DNA of 64,000 bases, taken from assembly GCF_028858725.1 (NCBI RefSeq), contig NC_084768.1, positions 29,852,664-29,916,663 on the forward strand, in the 5' to 3' direction. The notes beneath the pieces were generated by a model. The model saw only the letters and a program-made list of their open reading frames with translations. It did not search any database and was not told the DNA's origin. Shown here in pieces: positions 12,301 to 24,550 of the stretch. The DNA is from Colius striatus (taxonomy: Eukaryota > Chordata > Aves > Coliiformes > Coliidae). How positions within the stretch are numbered: the stretch's first letter is position 1; every line of letters starts with the position of its first letter. A program made the translations under genes and the position numbers.

Positions 12301-13451
12301 TGTGCCCATAGCTCAAGAGTGATAAGGTGCATAAGGCTAGTAGGTTTTCTGCAGGAGTTAAGAGCACTGAATATGAAAGGGTTAAAGCCAGTTATGGAAA
12401 CTCAAAAATGCTATGTAGTTATTGGTCATCTTGAGCTGTCATTAGTGAATTGTATTGCTGCTGGTCATACTTGACTCGCTTCAGAATTGGTAAATCAATG
12501 GTAGGTTTTATTAAAATGAGCTAATATTGTAGCTATACTATAGCCTGAAGAGAGTCAGTGTCTTTTGAACTTGTGTGTTGTCCTATGTCAACTGAGGAGA
12601 CATCCCTAATACTTGATGGAGAAGTCATATGGCATGAAAAAGGAGCCTTTTGACTACTCCATGGCATAGTAAGCACCCAAAGCTTGTAAGCCCTTCCAAC
12701 AGAGCTAGGACTGCAGTCTCACCTAAATTTATATAGACCAGAATAAGATGTTGTAGGTGTGTAGCAACACTCAAAAGTTGAGAAAACTGTAGCTAAAATG
12801 CTCAGTTCTGTGTTGAGCAAGCATCCAGCATTGCATGGCTGTAGACAAGGAAGATTAATCAGGCACTGCAATTTTGAGTCCATGCAACCTCTGCCTCTTG
12901 GTGGCCTTTTGATATAGCCATACAGGACAACTAGAGACAGTTGAACTCTTCTTTCCTTTCCCTATTAAACTGGAGAATGGGACTAAGGTTGATGAAAGAT
13001 GGGAAGAAAATAGACTTGACTGGACCCAAGGAGACAGTATACTGTAGTAGTTGTAAAGCCTTTCTGACCCAGGCTGCTGGAGTTAGTGTTATCCTGCTAT
13101 CAAGCTTCTATGAAGCTTTTAAGCAGGTTGGTGCACATGTAAAGAGCTCACTGTTCTAAAGGCAAACACCTGGCTCCTTGGGTGCTACTGCCTAGTAAGC
13201 AAATGGAAAGGAGTAAAATAAACTGAACATAATGCCACATTGAATAATGCATCTTATGTGTTGCAAAGGTATGTACAAGTTTTGAATTGTTAGTTTGCTT
13301 TAATATAGTGTAAAACATGTTCTGCAGGAGCATCTGATAAGACTTAAACATTCTTATCGTTGCAGTGTGCCCAGCTGGCTGGAAGCCTGGAAGTGACACG
13401 ATCAAGCCTGATGTTCAGAAAAGCAAAGAGTATTTCTCCAAGCAGAAATAA
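9323..13451 (+). CDS. PRDX1: peroxiredoxin-1 (typical 2-Cys peroxiredoxin), five coding exons
   Basis: Coding exons are 9323-9428, 10376-10529, 10810-10932, 11722-11852 and 13366-13451, all with GT/AG borders. They total 600 nt, exactly the 199-aa family length. The product reduces hydrogen peroxide, organic peroxides and peroxynitrite in the cytosol and is recycled by thioredoxin. Visible marks are the peroxidatic Cys52 in FVCPTE, the resolving Cys173 in EVCPAGW, Cys71, and Cys83 in DSHFCHLAW (Cys83 separates PRDX1 from PRDX2). The GGLG motif (95-98) and C-terminal YF (194-195) mark a hyperoxidation-sensitive enzyme that sulfiredoxin can repair. The start has AAG before ATG and begins [15 protein letters not shown] as in other PRDX1. 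One oddity is an extra cysteine at 152 (GRCVDE) where human has Ser. The gene converges on MMACHC. Confidence 0.98.
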
Positions 13452-13452
13452 A
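13447..13452 (+). terminator. AATAAA hexamer overlapping the PRDX1 stop codon
   Basis: The last codons CAG AAA TAA followed by AA create AATAAA across the stop codon. If used it would leave almost no 3' UTR. The main 3' end is more likely downstream. Confidence 0.2.
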
Positions 13453-13723
13453 ACTTTCAGTCTGAGTGGAAGCTAGTATGCCTTACATAAAAGAGCAAGC
13501 ATCAGTTATTGAACTTTGACTAAATCATTGCATCTGAGTCAAGGGATCATGCTGTAGGTATAAGCAGTAACTTTTTTACTTGATGGAAAGTTTGTCCTGT
13601 TGACAGTACCTTCATAGAAAAATATTAATGATAAATACCTGTACATCAAGCCTTGTTGACTTTAGTGACAGTGTATGTGGTTAGCCATGTGTTGCATATA
13701 GAGTAGTATCCTTTTGTAACTCT

Positions 13724-13729
13724 ATTAAA
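13724..13729 (+). terminator. probable PRDX1 poly(A) signal (ATTAAA)
   Basis: ATTAAA lies about 270 bases after the stop codon, followed by a TG-rich stretch (TACTGTTGTTATG) typical downstream of a cleavage site. A further AATAAA lies near 14442. Confidence 0.5.
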
Positions 13730-13759
13730 CTCATGGAAAGAGCATACTGTCTACTGTTG

Positions 13760-15420
13760 TTATGTACAGTTGTCAGGAGACCTGAAAAAATGCAAGTGTC
13801 ACTTCTGGAAGCTTTGCCTACTAAGCTGTCTGCAGACATCAAGTCCTAAAGCCCTCCTGCAGCTCCATTATAATTGACACTAACAGTTTTCATGTTGCAG
13901 AAGTACTGTTTGCACTCTTCATGACTTTGGTACTAGGTAGAGGAACATTGTTTGACAGAAGTCTGTCACACCTAGGCAATATTACAGTGCTCAGAGCATG
14001 AAGCATAGATGTGACTGACAAAGGCTGGGCATGTTTTCATGCACTGTGTCAGCTCATTTCTGCATCTACTTTGGTCACAACTGTGACAGTTTATGCTAAA
14101 TTTCTGGGAATCGACATTTGGTTTAAACAGTGTCTGTACAGGAGACAAAGACTTTGCTTTCTGGAAAACCAAGTTCCTTGGTTATACAGCCTTCATCCAA
14201 TGTCTCTTCTACATGGAATGGGACCGAGAATATGCCAGTTACTCATTAGCTTGTAGTCATATGATTAAGATCAAAAGAAAGCTAGCACTATAAAATCTGG
14301 TACTTGAATGTAATCGGCCTTGTCTTTAATCTTTGTATTACAAACAATTACGTGCATACTGTAAAATTCAAGGTGTATGACTATGGCCTTAAGTTGCACT
14401 AAAGCTGACTCCTGTGTAGCTTCATGGTTAAAGGTAGCTTGTAATAAAATTCTGACCTTCAGAGCTGGGGATTTGGGTAATGAACTACTGCCTAACAATG
14501 AGTTAGAACCCTGTGATCTTTATGTACCTGTAAAGATTAAACTCTTAGAGGGCAAGACCTTGCATCTAACTTCAGTTTCTTAAGTAGTAAACAAGTTATG
14601 TCCTGCTTAAGAGGAGTAAGAAGTTGGGACCTGGAGCTGCTTTCATGAGTCAGAAGTGAAAGTTGCATGCCTTGAGTAGTGAACTTGTGCAGTTGAGAGA
14701 TAGACTTCCTGCAGAAGCCTCACTACCACATGCTGCAATAAATACCAAAGTAGCTAATCTCCTGGGTTTTGAGTACCACAGATCATCCTGAAGATATGTG
14801 GAAGTGATGCTTAGTTGGATTGCTTTTCTTTAGTATTTAAAATCCAAATAATTCTCCTCAAGATGACAAATGAGGCTAACATCCTAGACTGGCACTGAAG
14901 TAACAGGAGCATTTATACATAACATGGTTCACGGTAAGTGAATGAATACAAAAATGGTATGGCTGAGCGCAATATTATCTTTGTCTATCAAACTTATTTT
15001 CCTAACAAATGAAAAGTCAGGGATAATCTCATGTAAAACTTACCTTAGCTGTGTCTTGCTGTATTTTCCTTGAAATGTTGTAAAATTGATTACAGTAGTT
15101 GTTCGGAGGGCACGCTATTAGTGTGGTGTAGTGCTGTGGCATGGGGATCTTTACCCTGTTTGTGCGACTAAAGTGATTTCTGCCCTCAGAAGTAAAAAGC
15201 CACCTCTTTTGACTGGGCCATGACATAATGCCACAGTAAGTCCTGCTAGCTCCCACTAGTGTGGTAAATAAGCCTGTCCTGTGCCCAGTCTGAGGGCCTT
15301 TACATTAATGACCAACTTCAGCACCTCCCTGTGATACAAAGGCCTTTCTCAAATTTGTCAGTCTAATCACTGTTCAAATGTAAACATTGCATTTAAAAAG
15401 AACAGACTTAACTAGCTGCT
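13760..15420. other. spacer between PRDX1 and the orphan CpG island
   Basis: No exon or mobile element is recognised. Further poly(A)-like hexamers suggest part could be a long alternative PRDX1 3' UTR. Confidence 0.35.
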
Positions 15421-15539
15421 TTCATCTACCTCTTGTTAGAGGAGGTGAAGGGGTTCTCTCACGTTCTCGTCCTGGAGCTTCTTCCTCAAAGGCAGAGGCA
15501 GCCTTCAGCTCTCCATCCCTGGCTGGCTGAACAAGAAGG

Positions 15540-15900
15540 TCTGAGGGCGATGGAGCCTTCAACGCTTTCCAGTGGGAAAGCGGGAGGGGCGGGCCTGGCC
15601 TCGCTTCGCTTCACGTCCCCTCAGCGGGGCAGCCGCTAGCGCTGCTCCCGCCCCCTCCGGCGCCCGCGCTGGCCGGGGATTGGCGGGCGGCGTGAGGCGG
15701 GCGGCGTGAGGCGGGCGGCGTGAGGCGGGCGGCGTGAGGCGGGCGGCGTGAGGCGGGCGGCGTGAGGCGGGCGGCGTGAGGCGGGCGGCGTGAGGCGGGC
15801 GGCGTGAGGCGGGCGGCGTGAGGCGGGCGGCGTGAGGCGGGCGGCGTGAGGCGGGCGGCGTGAGGCGGGCGGCGTGAGGCGGGCGGCAGTGCCGTGGCTG
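15540..15900. promoter_or_regulatory. orphan CpG island between two convergent genes
   Basis: GC-rich sequence with GGGGCGGG-type Sp1/KLF sites (around 15585-15595) and the adjoining 14-bp minisatellite, standing alone in AT-rich DNA. It lies about 1.8 kb past the PRDX1 3' end and 9 kb before the MMACHC 3' end. No clear exon or donor identifies a transcript. It could be a promoter of a non-coding or antisense RNA, an enhancer, or merely a GC-rich repeat expansion. Confidence 0.45.
15683..15887 (+). repeat. 14-bp CpG-rich minisatellite, 14 full copies plus 9 bases
   Basis: The unit GCGGGCGGCGTGAG is repeated head to tail from 15683 to 15878 with no visible mismatch, then 9 more bases. Each unit holds three CpG dinucleotides and clustered GG/GGG runs. 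Because 14 is not a multiple of three, every frame reads through all phases of the repeat. This explains the long open frame with a 14-residue period on the minus strand, which should not be taken as a gene. The perfect homogeneity suggests recent expansion and likely length polymorphism. Confidence 0.95.
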
Positions 15901-16750
15901 CAGATGCCAGAGCAGGTCAGCGTTACCCTGGTGGGAGGTTTGGGTGTAGGAGTGTCCCGAGAAACGCCTGTTACCTTCATTTATTTACCGTACTCCTCTG
16001 ATGTAACGTGTTCCGTTTGATATGGTATTTCCTTTGCATAACGGTCACTTGGAGACTTGAGTTCTGGCAGGAGGATTTGAGGTGTTGGTGTTCACCCTCA
16101 CTGCCAAACACGATTATGTTTGCTTCTGCTTTGTGCGATATCTAACACTGTCCAACAACATGATTTTAATACCTCCCACCTCTTAAATGTTCCAAGAGTA
16201 ATAGTTCATGTGTAAATTTTTAATATTTTGAAAAGTAGTTAATCTTGAGAGTTACTTGAGTAGCTGTTAATTTAGGAGGAAAAAAAAAACCTGAGGAAAA
16301 GCCTTTCTGAGATGACTCTGAGATTTTTCTCATGAGTGGGAAACATCTGCCCTCTGCTTGGAGTTGATATGCTGAAAACACTACCAACAGTATGTACTTA
16401 AACACCATAGTCACCAGTGAACAATGGCAATGTGGAAATTCAATACAGTCAAGAAACAAAATACCTGTGGGTTAGGAACTGGATTATGTGTTTGCATCAA
16501 ATGATTGACTGACAATTAATGCAACTCAACTCTTTGATTCTTCAGCTTTGTGAGGCATTTGTGGGAACGTTTGCCACAGTCATTTTAATGTTTCTGAGAG
16601 TTTAACACACAAAATGGGTAACATCAAACTATTTCAAATCAAGAAGGGTCTGGGTTTATTTATTTGCTTAAAATTAGTATCGGTTTACATGTAGCTTTGA
16701 ATTTCCACTAAGTGTTTAGTGGTTTATGACCAACTGCTAGTACAACATCT
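15900..16750. other. AT-rich spacer, nothing supported
   Basis: No exon, RNA gene or repeat family seen between the minisatellite and the CR1 fragment. Confidence 0.4.
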
Positions 16751-16754
16751 TACA

Positions 16755-17164
16755 GGGACTGGATGGGACTGGAGCATCTTTCATATGAGGAAAGGCTGTG
16801 GGAACTGGGGCTATTTAGTCTGGAGAAGAGGAGATTGAGGGGAGATCTTACCGACATTTATAAATATCTAAAGGGTGGGTGTCAGGAGGTTAGGACATCT
16901 CTTTTTTTTCTGTAGTAGCTAGTAACAGGACAAGGGGTAATGGGATGAAGCTGAAACAAAAGAAGTTCCACTTAAATATAAGGAGAAACTATTTCCCTGT
17001 GAGGGTGAGGGAGCCCACAGGCTACCCAGAGGGGTTGTGGAGTCTCCTTCCTTGGAGGTCTTCAAGACCCACCTGGACATGTTCCTAGGTGACCCTGCTT
17101 CTGCAGGGGGGTTGGACTAGATGATCTCTAAAGGTCCCTTCCAACCCCTACCATTCTATGATCT
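16755..17164 (+). mobile_element. CR1 LINE 3' fragment (5'-truncated)
   Basis: This is the 3' end of an avian chicken repeat 1 (CR1) non-LTR retrotransposon in sense orientation. Landmarks in order are CTGGAGCATC, TCTGGAGAAGAGGAG, ACAGGACAAGGGG, TTGGAGGTCTTCAAG, GGTTGGACTAGATGATCT and the terminal CCTTCCAACCCC...CCATTCTATGAT. The 5' truncation and the ATTCTATG-like tail instead of poly(A) are typical of CR1. No reverse transcriptase frame remains, so it is inactive. Confidence 0.93.
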
Positions 17165-17169
17165 TAAGT

Positions 17170-20100
17170 TGGTGCCATTTTTATCATTCTCAAATAACTA
17201 TAATCCTCATTTATTAAGAAACACTTTCTCATATAGCAATATGCATATTGTATTCTCATTACAGTTCTGAATGGATTTTCCTTTCCTGATCGATGGGTGC
17301 CATATTTCCAGTGAGGTAAAAAGACATCAACAGTTCTTAATTTTGGTGATAAGCTTAGTGGGACTTTCCCTGAAGATGCATACAGCAGACACTATTTAGA
17401 AAGGACAGGATCTTGAATGTGCTGTTTGCTTATATTCGATATATTCATTACGTATATATATCTTATTCATATATATTCAACATTATATTATTTCTTTATA
17501 ATAGATAAAGGGAAACTGAAATACATCTTACTCATATTTATAGCTGATTGCTATGATTACTAGAGGTTTACATAAGTGTCTTGCTGACTTGCAAAAGAAC
17601 ATTTTACAAGCTTATGAAGTTTGAAGTCTTAAGATAATCCCTGAAAAAAAAGACGTTTAAATACCTGTATGTACCATATACAGATTTTCACACACATTTG
17701 ATAACTGCATTCTTCTCAAAAGCAGAGTTCCAATATGCACTACTAGTTGTCTACTGACAATATGATAATGAAATTTGCTTATATTAACCTGTATTGTTTT
17801 TGAGGGCTGAACTACACAGCACCAGTTGCTTATACTGGTAAGCAGCTATATTGGATGTAATTATATAAATATATGTGGGATTTTATCTTTGAGATTTGTA
17901 AACCTATGTAATTATTATTTTTAAACTATATGCAACAGTAATTAACATGAGCAATTCTTTGAAACTGAACTTTAATGGCTCTGGTGAAACAGCTCTGCCA
18001 TCACTTCTCAGGCAATGTGATCTTGCCCTCACAGTAAATGGCAAAGGTCCTGTTCTCTGCAGGTTTACAGATAATGGCTTTAGATACTGATTTGTCTGAT
18101 TTTATTGCAGTGAGTACAAGTGGAAGGAAATTAAGTCTTTGACCCATAGTGTTATTTGTATTATCTAAAATGGAGAATATTTACTCCCTTATTTTTGTGA
18201 TATCTGTAATTAAGTTTTCAGAGAATAGCATTTGTAATAAGAGTAACAGAATGTTTTTCATATGTATAAGTTCTATACATCATATATTTATCACAGAATA
18301 CATAGTTTTACTATTTGACATACACAACCAAACCTTTACTAGATTTTGTACACCGTTTATTAGTATGTTATTTCAAAATTAACTATTTATTTTTAGATGT
18401 CTATAAGAAAAAAATTGCTTAGCAATGTTTTAAAAAATGTGATTTTGTTAGAAAGATGAGCTTCTTGATGGTTTTGAAAGATACAAGTGCTCCAGCCTTT
18501 TTATCAGACCTTTGATGGATAAGTTCTTAGATTGTCCCAACAAATCAATACAGTTCAAAATAGTTCACATACATCTTGCAGGTATTGCAGAATGATGCAC
18601 TTTGTTCAGCAAAGTACGCATATAGAAGCCCCATGACTCTAGTTTTTAGTAATGCAACACATCAAAACAACAGGTATAATGGGGGATTTCATGGTTTGAA
18701 AAATATTTTCTAAATACTCTAAAATTTTCAGTGGGTCTGATGTTCAGTATTAAATGACAGTCTGTGGTAAATACATATTATGAAGTATTTTCCTAGACAG
18801 ATAAAGCATAGAGGACTTGAAACATAAATGGTATGGTTCTCCTTTGCAAAGGGTGAAATGAGAGAAGTGCAGAGGAGTGGTGTGAAGCCATAGAATAGTT
18901 GACTCTGTCCAGCCTGTACCAGTAGGAATGGAGCACACTGGGACATCAATTCAGAAAGTCTGTTAAAGCTGTCATTCTTTTTTTTTTTAATCTAAATTAA
19001 TGGAGCATACAAAAAGAACGTTGAACTAGGAAGTCAAAGAAATAACAGGTATCTTTTTGATGGTGAACGTATTAGCTTCTCTTTTTAAAACAGAAGAGAA
19101 AAAACCAGATTAATTTGCCTTTAATGTACAGTCAGAACTGATTTTACTTTGGCTGTCCACATGTCTGTATTTATATCAGGTCACTACTCGGTGTCTTCAT
19201 CTGTAACATTGGTGTAGTTTAAGGACCTTATAGGAGTATGGTGTTAGAGAATGGCTCTACATGTCAAAGCTGTGCAAATCAAATGACTCTGCATAATCAG
19301 CTAATCTGTGCTACACACACTTACGTGGCTGCAGCAGACCAGGTTGCCATCACGCTCTGAATTGTTTGCAGTGTTCCGAAACAAGAGAAGTGCCTGTGCT
19401 AAGCTCTTCTCACCACACCTAGCGATGATAGCTTTGGACTTTAATGTGAAACTTGGCTCTTTCACCTGAAACTTAAATCATTGTACATATTATGGGACAC
19501 GTGTATGTCTTTTCCCATGTAGAGTATTTCTGTGCAAGATACATTTGGCCATGGATAGATGAATATATGTGAAGTCATTCAGATAGTGGTGTCCTCTGAA
19601 ACCATGAGCCCAATAGGTTTATGTTCCCTATTCTACAGCACCATATTTTTGAAGAATCTTAACTGACAAATGAGATTATCCTTTGTCAAAGGAAAAAAAG
19701 TACAATCTACCCTCAATAAAAAAACACTTCAAATCAGTGCATCCCATCCAATTCACTTTTGGCAAACTAATGAATCTACACAAATGCAGGGTTCTCTCAG
19801 ATATTTTTCAACTCACCCCTTACCATCTTTAATTTACTTACAGGAATTCTATACCATGCTTTCTTCTACACAAGGAAAAAAAAAACCCAGACAACTCAGT
19901 GTGAAGTTGTTATGATTTACAGAAACTCTGAAGACAGGAAAATTATTTTTCAAAAATTCCTTTAAGTGGTGTTTTGGGTGAATGAAAAATATGCAGTTAC
20001 TAAAATTACTTCCTCACTGAATTATGTACAATGAAAATAACATGAGTGTATTACAGATGTTATATTAATGAATAATAGCTATGTCATTTTTTTCAGGAAG

Positions 20101-23100
20101 TAGCCATTTCAAAGACTTCTCTATATATATAATCAGATTTTTCCCCATTCTGGTATATTATTGGAAAGATTTGAAATGTTCCACTAAAATATCTTTTTGC
20201 TCATTCTGTGATAAAATTTCATTTTAAACTTTCCATAACCGTGTTTCGGTTATTGCAAAAAATCTCAAAACAACACCCTATTTTTTTAATTTAAAGTACT
20301 GTTTTTCTAGGGAATGTGAACATCAATCTGGTTTTTGTTGCAGAGCGAAAAAAGCACATTTGTGCTCCTTGGTTTTGTGTTTCTCTCTTGAAAACCTAGA
20401 AGGAAATAGCTCTGTTCACTTGCTGAAGCAAATGTGATGGATGATCTATGACAGGATATACAATATGACAGGAAACCAACTTAACAGCAAAAAAACGCTT
20501 ATATTTGTCTATTTTGGCAGGTGAATTTGTGAAAGTTACAGTTGCAGAGGTACAGCTGGCTGTCCACTGCAGTAAATGGCAAAACCCACTTCCCCTTAGA
20601 GGAAAAACTCCATCACTGTCGATGCTTAAATCTACTCCAGCTCATTTTTTATGTGTACTTTTTGCATGGGTTTGAACAGAGTGCTGATAAACCACAGCAG
20701 CACTGATCAGTAGCTGCCACTTCTTCTTGTTAGAAATACAGAAATCTTTACTCAGAGTAATTGTTGGGTTTTTTTAGTCAAATTCAAGTCACTGTGCACT
20801 TTCAGTTAATTTAATCCATGTTAAATAGTAGCTGCATCAATAATTTTGGTTTCAAATGAATAAAAGACCACATATACTAGTCTGAATGAGTCAAGTTATG
20901 CTTCTGCCCCAGAGGAGGGCAATCTAGCCTTTAAATAAAATAAAAAGGGAAAAAAAAGCTTAAACCCCTCCAACAAAACAACCGAACTATTGGAGTGCCC
21001 TGCTCTCCTAAGAGTGGCTATTATTAGCTGATGTACCAGCACTTACACAGCAAACCAACCTTAATCTTCCATAGTTTAGAGGAAAACGAGACTGTTGCAA
21101 GCCACTCTTTTTATAGGAGAAGCAAATAGGGCAGTATCAGGAATTAGGTTTGCCAAGCTTCACTTCATATTGCAAACAAACATTAGTGCTTACTCTTGTC
21201 CCACTGAGATGTATCAGTAAATCAGTTAAAAAAAAAAAAGCCCCACACCAAGATTGTTTTCTCAAGTGTTTCCCTTTCTGAGGAATAATCCTCATGGCTG
21301 CTTGTCACCAGGGTAGATTGCACTTTGCCTTTAATGAATATATTGTCACATCTTTTATCTTAATAAAAATAACAGTTATTTTAAGATTAATGAAGTCCAA
21401 AAAAGGGCATTTTAACTGAAGCTGAATTTTAAGTGCATGAAAACATTACAGATTTGCTAATTCTCCATTTATTATTAGCTTGAATTATATCAAATGTTGC
21501 TAAAACTGAATTCAAATTCAAGTAGCTTTTATCTCTTTGTAACTCCTCAGCTTTTGAATACTCTATTGGTTTATACTGAGGAAAAAAACATCCTTTTCAT
21601 AAATATTCAAAAAATGTGACTTAGAAAAACTTGTCTAAAAATGTGATACGTGAACCAGTAAATCTCTTAAGTATTTGCAACTACTTGTTTGACGTTTGCA
21701 AGTGCGGAAAATAAGAATGTCTACACAATGCCTCAGGATTCAAGAATGATTCGTTCCTTACCAGGTCTAGTCTTGTCCCAAGAGATAAGTCAAACAGGTT
21801 CTTAAACTTCAATTTTATAAGACAAAGCCCATTATAGTCCAGCCAGCAGAAAAAAAAGTGATGAGCTGCAGCTGTGGATCTCAGTGACCTGACTAAGAGG
21901 AAGCCAGTATAACCAATCTGTTTCATTCCAGAGTTACTGTAGTAAGAATGGATATGTTATTAAGTACTTGTACTCTGTTCTGCCTGAAATAACTATATTG
22001 CCAGAAGCACAAAGAACTCAGATTTGCCCTTACTGTAACTCAGTATTTGCAAATGTTTTAACAAATAAGAATTGCAGTACTTACAGGTATTACTTTTAAG
22101 TTACTGAGGGAAAATCCCTCAAATATCAGTTATGTACCACTAGGCACCCTGAACTTTTGCTACTGCAAGAACAGAGAAGTGGAAAAAAGAAAGTACATTG
22201 TCATGTGCTTGCTCTTCAATGATTTTGCTGAAATAACCTGGCAAAGAGAAAAATTTATTAGACTTAATGTGCTGTATGTTTTGTTTTCTTCTATCCCAGA
22301 TGATAGTTTCCATAATTTTGAATAACTTTTTTTTTTTCAGCTACTGGAATCTGTGTGTATTGGGTAGCTCACTGTTTTCAGTATGTTAAAAACAGCCATC
22401 AGTTCTAATTTTAACATCTTTAGCTCTCCACAATCATTGCATTGTTTCAATAAAAATACTCAGTACTGAGGGTTACTTACAACTTCATAGATTTTATTAA
22501 CCAAAATACCATTTGAAAAGAAATAAATTACAAGAATTGAAATGAAACGGCCATGGCAATCCATTTAATAAATGAGTCAAGACAACATATTAAATCTTTG
22601 TAAGAAATCAACCCCTAGATAGCAAAATAATATTACTTTACATTGAAATGTAAAACTATAAATCTGATTCCATTCTGTATTTATTCTTCTAAGTGAACTG
22701 GTGTTTTGTATATGTTACTTACACAAACCATACGTCAAGTCCCTGTTAAATTACAAATCGGTTGGAAACTTCTGGAAAGTCAACCAACGTTTCAACTAGA
22801 AGTAATTCTATAACAAAAGAACAGAATTTAAACAGAGTTCATTCTTTTGCTTAAATTAAAAATCACAGTACCGCTATCACACAGGATGTCAGGTGTCTGC
22901 CTCAGTCCCATGTGGTGAACAAAGCATGGAAAGCAACAGAGACTTCTTTTGTAACAGCAAACCCACTGAACAAACCCACTGATCACATGCTCATTAGTCT
23001 GTTTACAGGAAAAGAAACTCGTTATGTTGAATTTTGATGATGCTTTGTGAGTATATAGACTATGAAAAACTGTATCAAGCAGGGACTTGCTGTATATAGA

Positions 23101-24500
23101 CTAAGAGAAACACTTACTAAGCAGGGACTGACTTACTGTGAGGGCAACCTTAGCGTTTGAGTCCCTGAAATGTACGAAGGACCACAACAAAATAAAAAGG
23201 GCTCATTTCTGCAAAGTATTTTTGCGTCATCATGTTGATATGGAAATGGAAAAAAGTGCTTAGTGATTTGCAGCATTGCACTGCAGTCAAGTAACAAAGC
23301 TCCCCTAAAATATCATATGATAATAAATTATTTGAAATCAAGTGCTCCAAGATGAATTCCTGATCCCCACTGTAACCTCTGAACAAATCTAACAAAGTCA
23401 TCTAAATAAAATGTGATGTTTCTGTCTGAAGATGGTTTATCCAACAATATAAGTAACACAAGCATCATGAATATTTTCTCTTTTTTCCTTCGCTTATTTG
23501 CCTGTGCTGTGACAATGCTTCATGCAATGGTTTTTACGTGCATGCAGGTTTATAATCTTCCCATGCATGGAGTCCAACGGGAAACCAGTAAACCTGTGGT
23601 GTGTGCTGCCACAGCACTGAAAACTACTTTAAATACAAACCTTGTCTACCTTAGAAAAGGCCACGAGAATTGTCTTTTTCAGTCAGTTATCTTGAGTAAA
23701 AATTCAGTCACACAGATGTTAATTCAGCATCTTTCTGAAGATTTTAGTCAGCTGCTCTATGGGATGGATAAATGCTCTCTGAGAAGCTGACCCTGGGTGA
23801 AGAGGAAATGGCAGACTCCAGCTGTGACCTTTGGACTGTCCCTTTAGTAACTACCCTAATGGAGACAGCTGCTGCTGGCTCTGTTTTCCTCCCTCCTGCT
23901 GCATGTACAGGACCACCCTACAGAGTGAAACAATCTCTGGAGAATTCAAAGATTTCTTAATTAAATTAAGCCACTTTTGCTGCAAGTGAAGGAACACAAG
24001 GCAATTTTTCTTTCTGAGGAAGGCAAGACTGAAAAGACTGAAATTTTTCCCCTAGGGAGAGTTATGACACAAGGTAGTAAAATGCTGGATACATGTGAAA
24101 AATATGTACCCTGAGTTCAGATGAAAAAACTATTTTGCAGTATAATGACTGAAAATTAACTTTTTTTCACTTTTACATAGAATAAGACCAAAACATTTGG
24201 AAAAAAAATTCTTGAGAACAAAAATGACTTCTCTAACCAGCAGCACAGGCTTTCCAATTGCCAAGGTGTCTGAACTTTTCCTAACCAAAGACTAACTGGC
24301 ATCTTACCAGACTCCTCAAAAGACACACCAAATCAGCCACAGCACAATGGACTTCCTCCAGACCATGAGTGCTCCGTTGCAGTGCTCCCTCTTCCTCTGA
24401 GAAAGCTGATGTTTAGATTGAGATGCTGCACATGCTGCTTGGATTTGCCATCTTTGTACCAGCATGCCACCCCCCTCAGCACCATGGAAATAGAAGGCAC
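17170..24500. other. AT-rich gene desert between PRDX1 and MMACHC, partly possible MMACHC 3' UTR
   Basis: No supported coding exon. AT-rich tracts occur near 17430-17520, with several poly(A) and poly(T) runs. The 125-codon open frame at 23413-23790 has no splice or promoter context and no family resemblance. A minus-strand AATAAA at 22493-22498 could end a long MMACHC 3' UTR of about 2 kb, but other ends are possible. Confidence 0.4.
23051..23130 (+). repeat. imperfect tandem duplication, about 41-bp unit, two copies
   Basis: GTATATAGACTA...AAGCAGGGACT occurs twice in direct order, at about 23051-23085 and 23092-23128, with several mismatches between copies. No function suggested. Confidence 0.6.
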
Positions 24501-24550
24501 CAATGAATTGCACTTTGTCTGCCCTCTGCCCCTTCATGAAACTGTGTTAC

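Noticed and set aside
15636-15980. 114-codon minus-strand frame with a 14-residue repeat
   Set aside because: It is only the translation of the 14-bp minisatellite. The period equals the repeat unit, and there is no splice or promoter context.
23413-23790. 125-codon plus-strand open frame
   Set aside because: No splice sites, no family resemblance, AT-rich context, and it lies where the MMACHC 3' UTR may run antisense. Length alone is within chance for this many frames.
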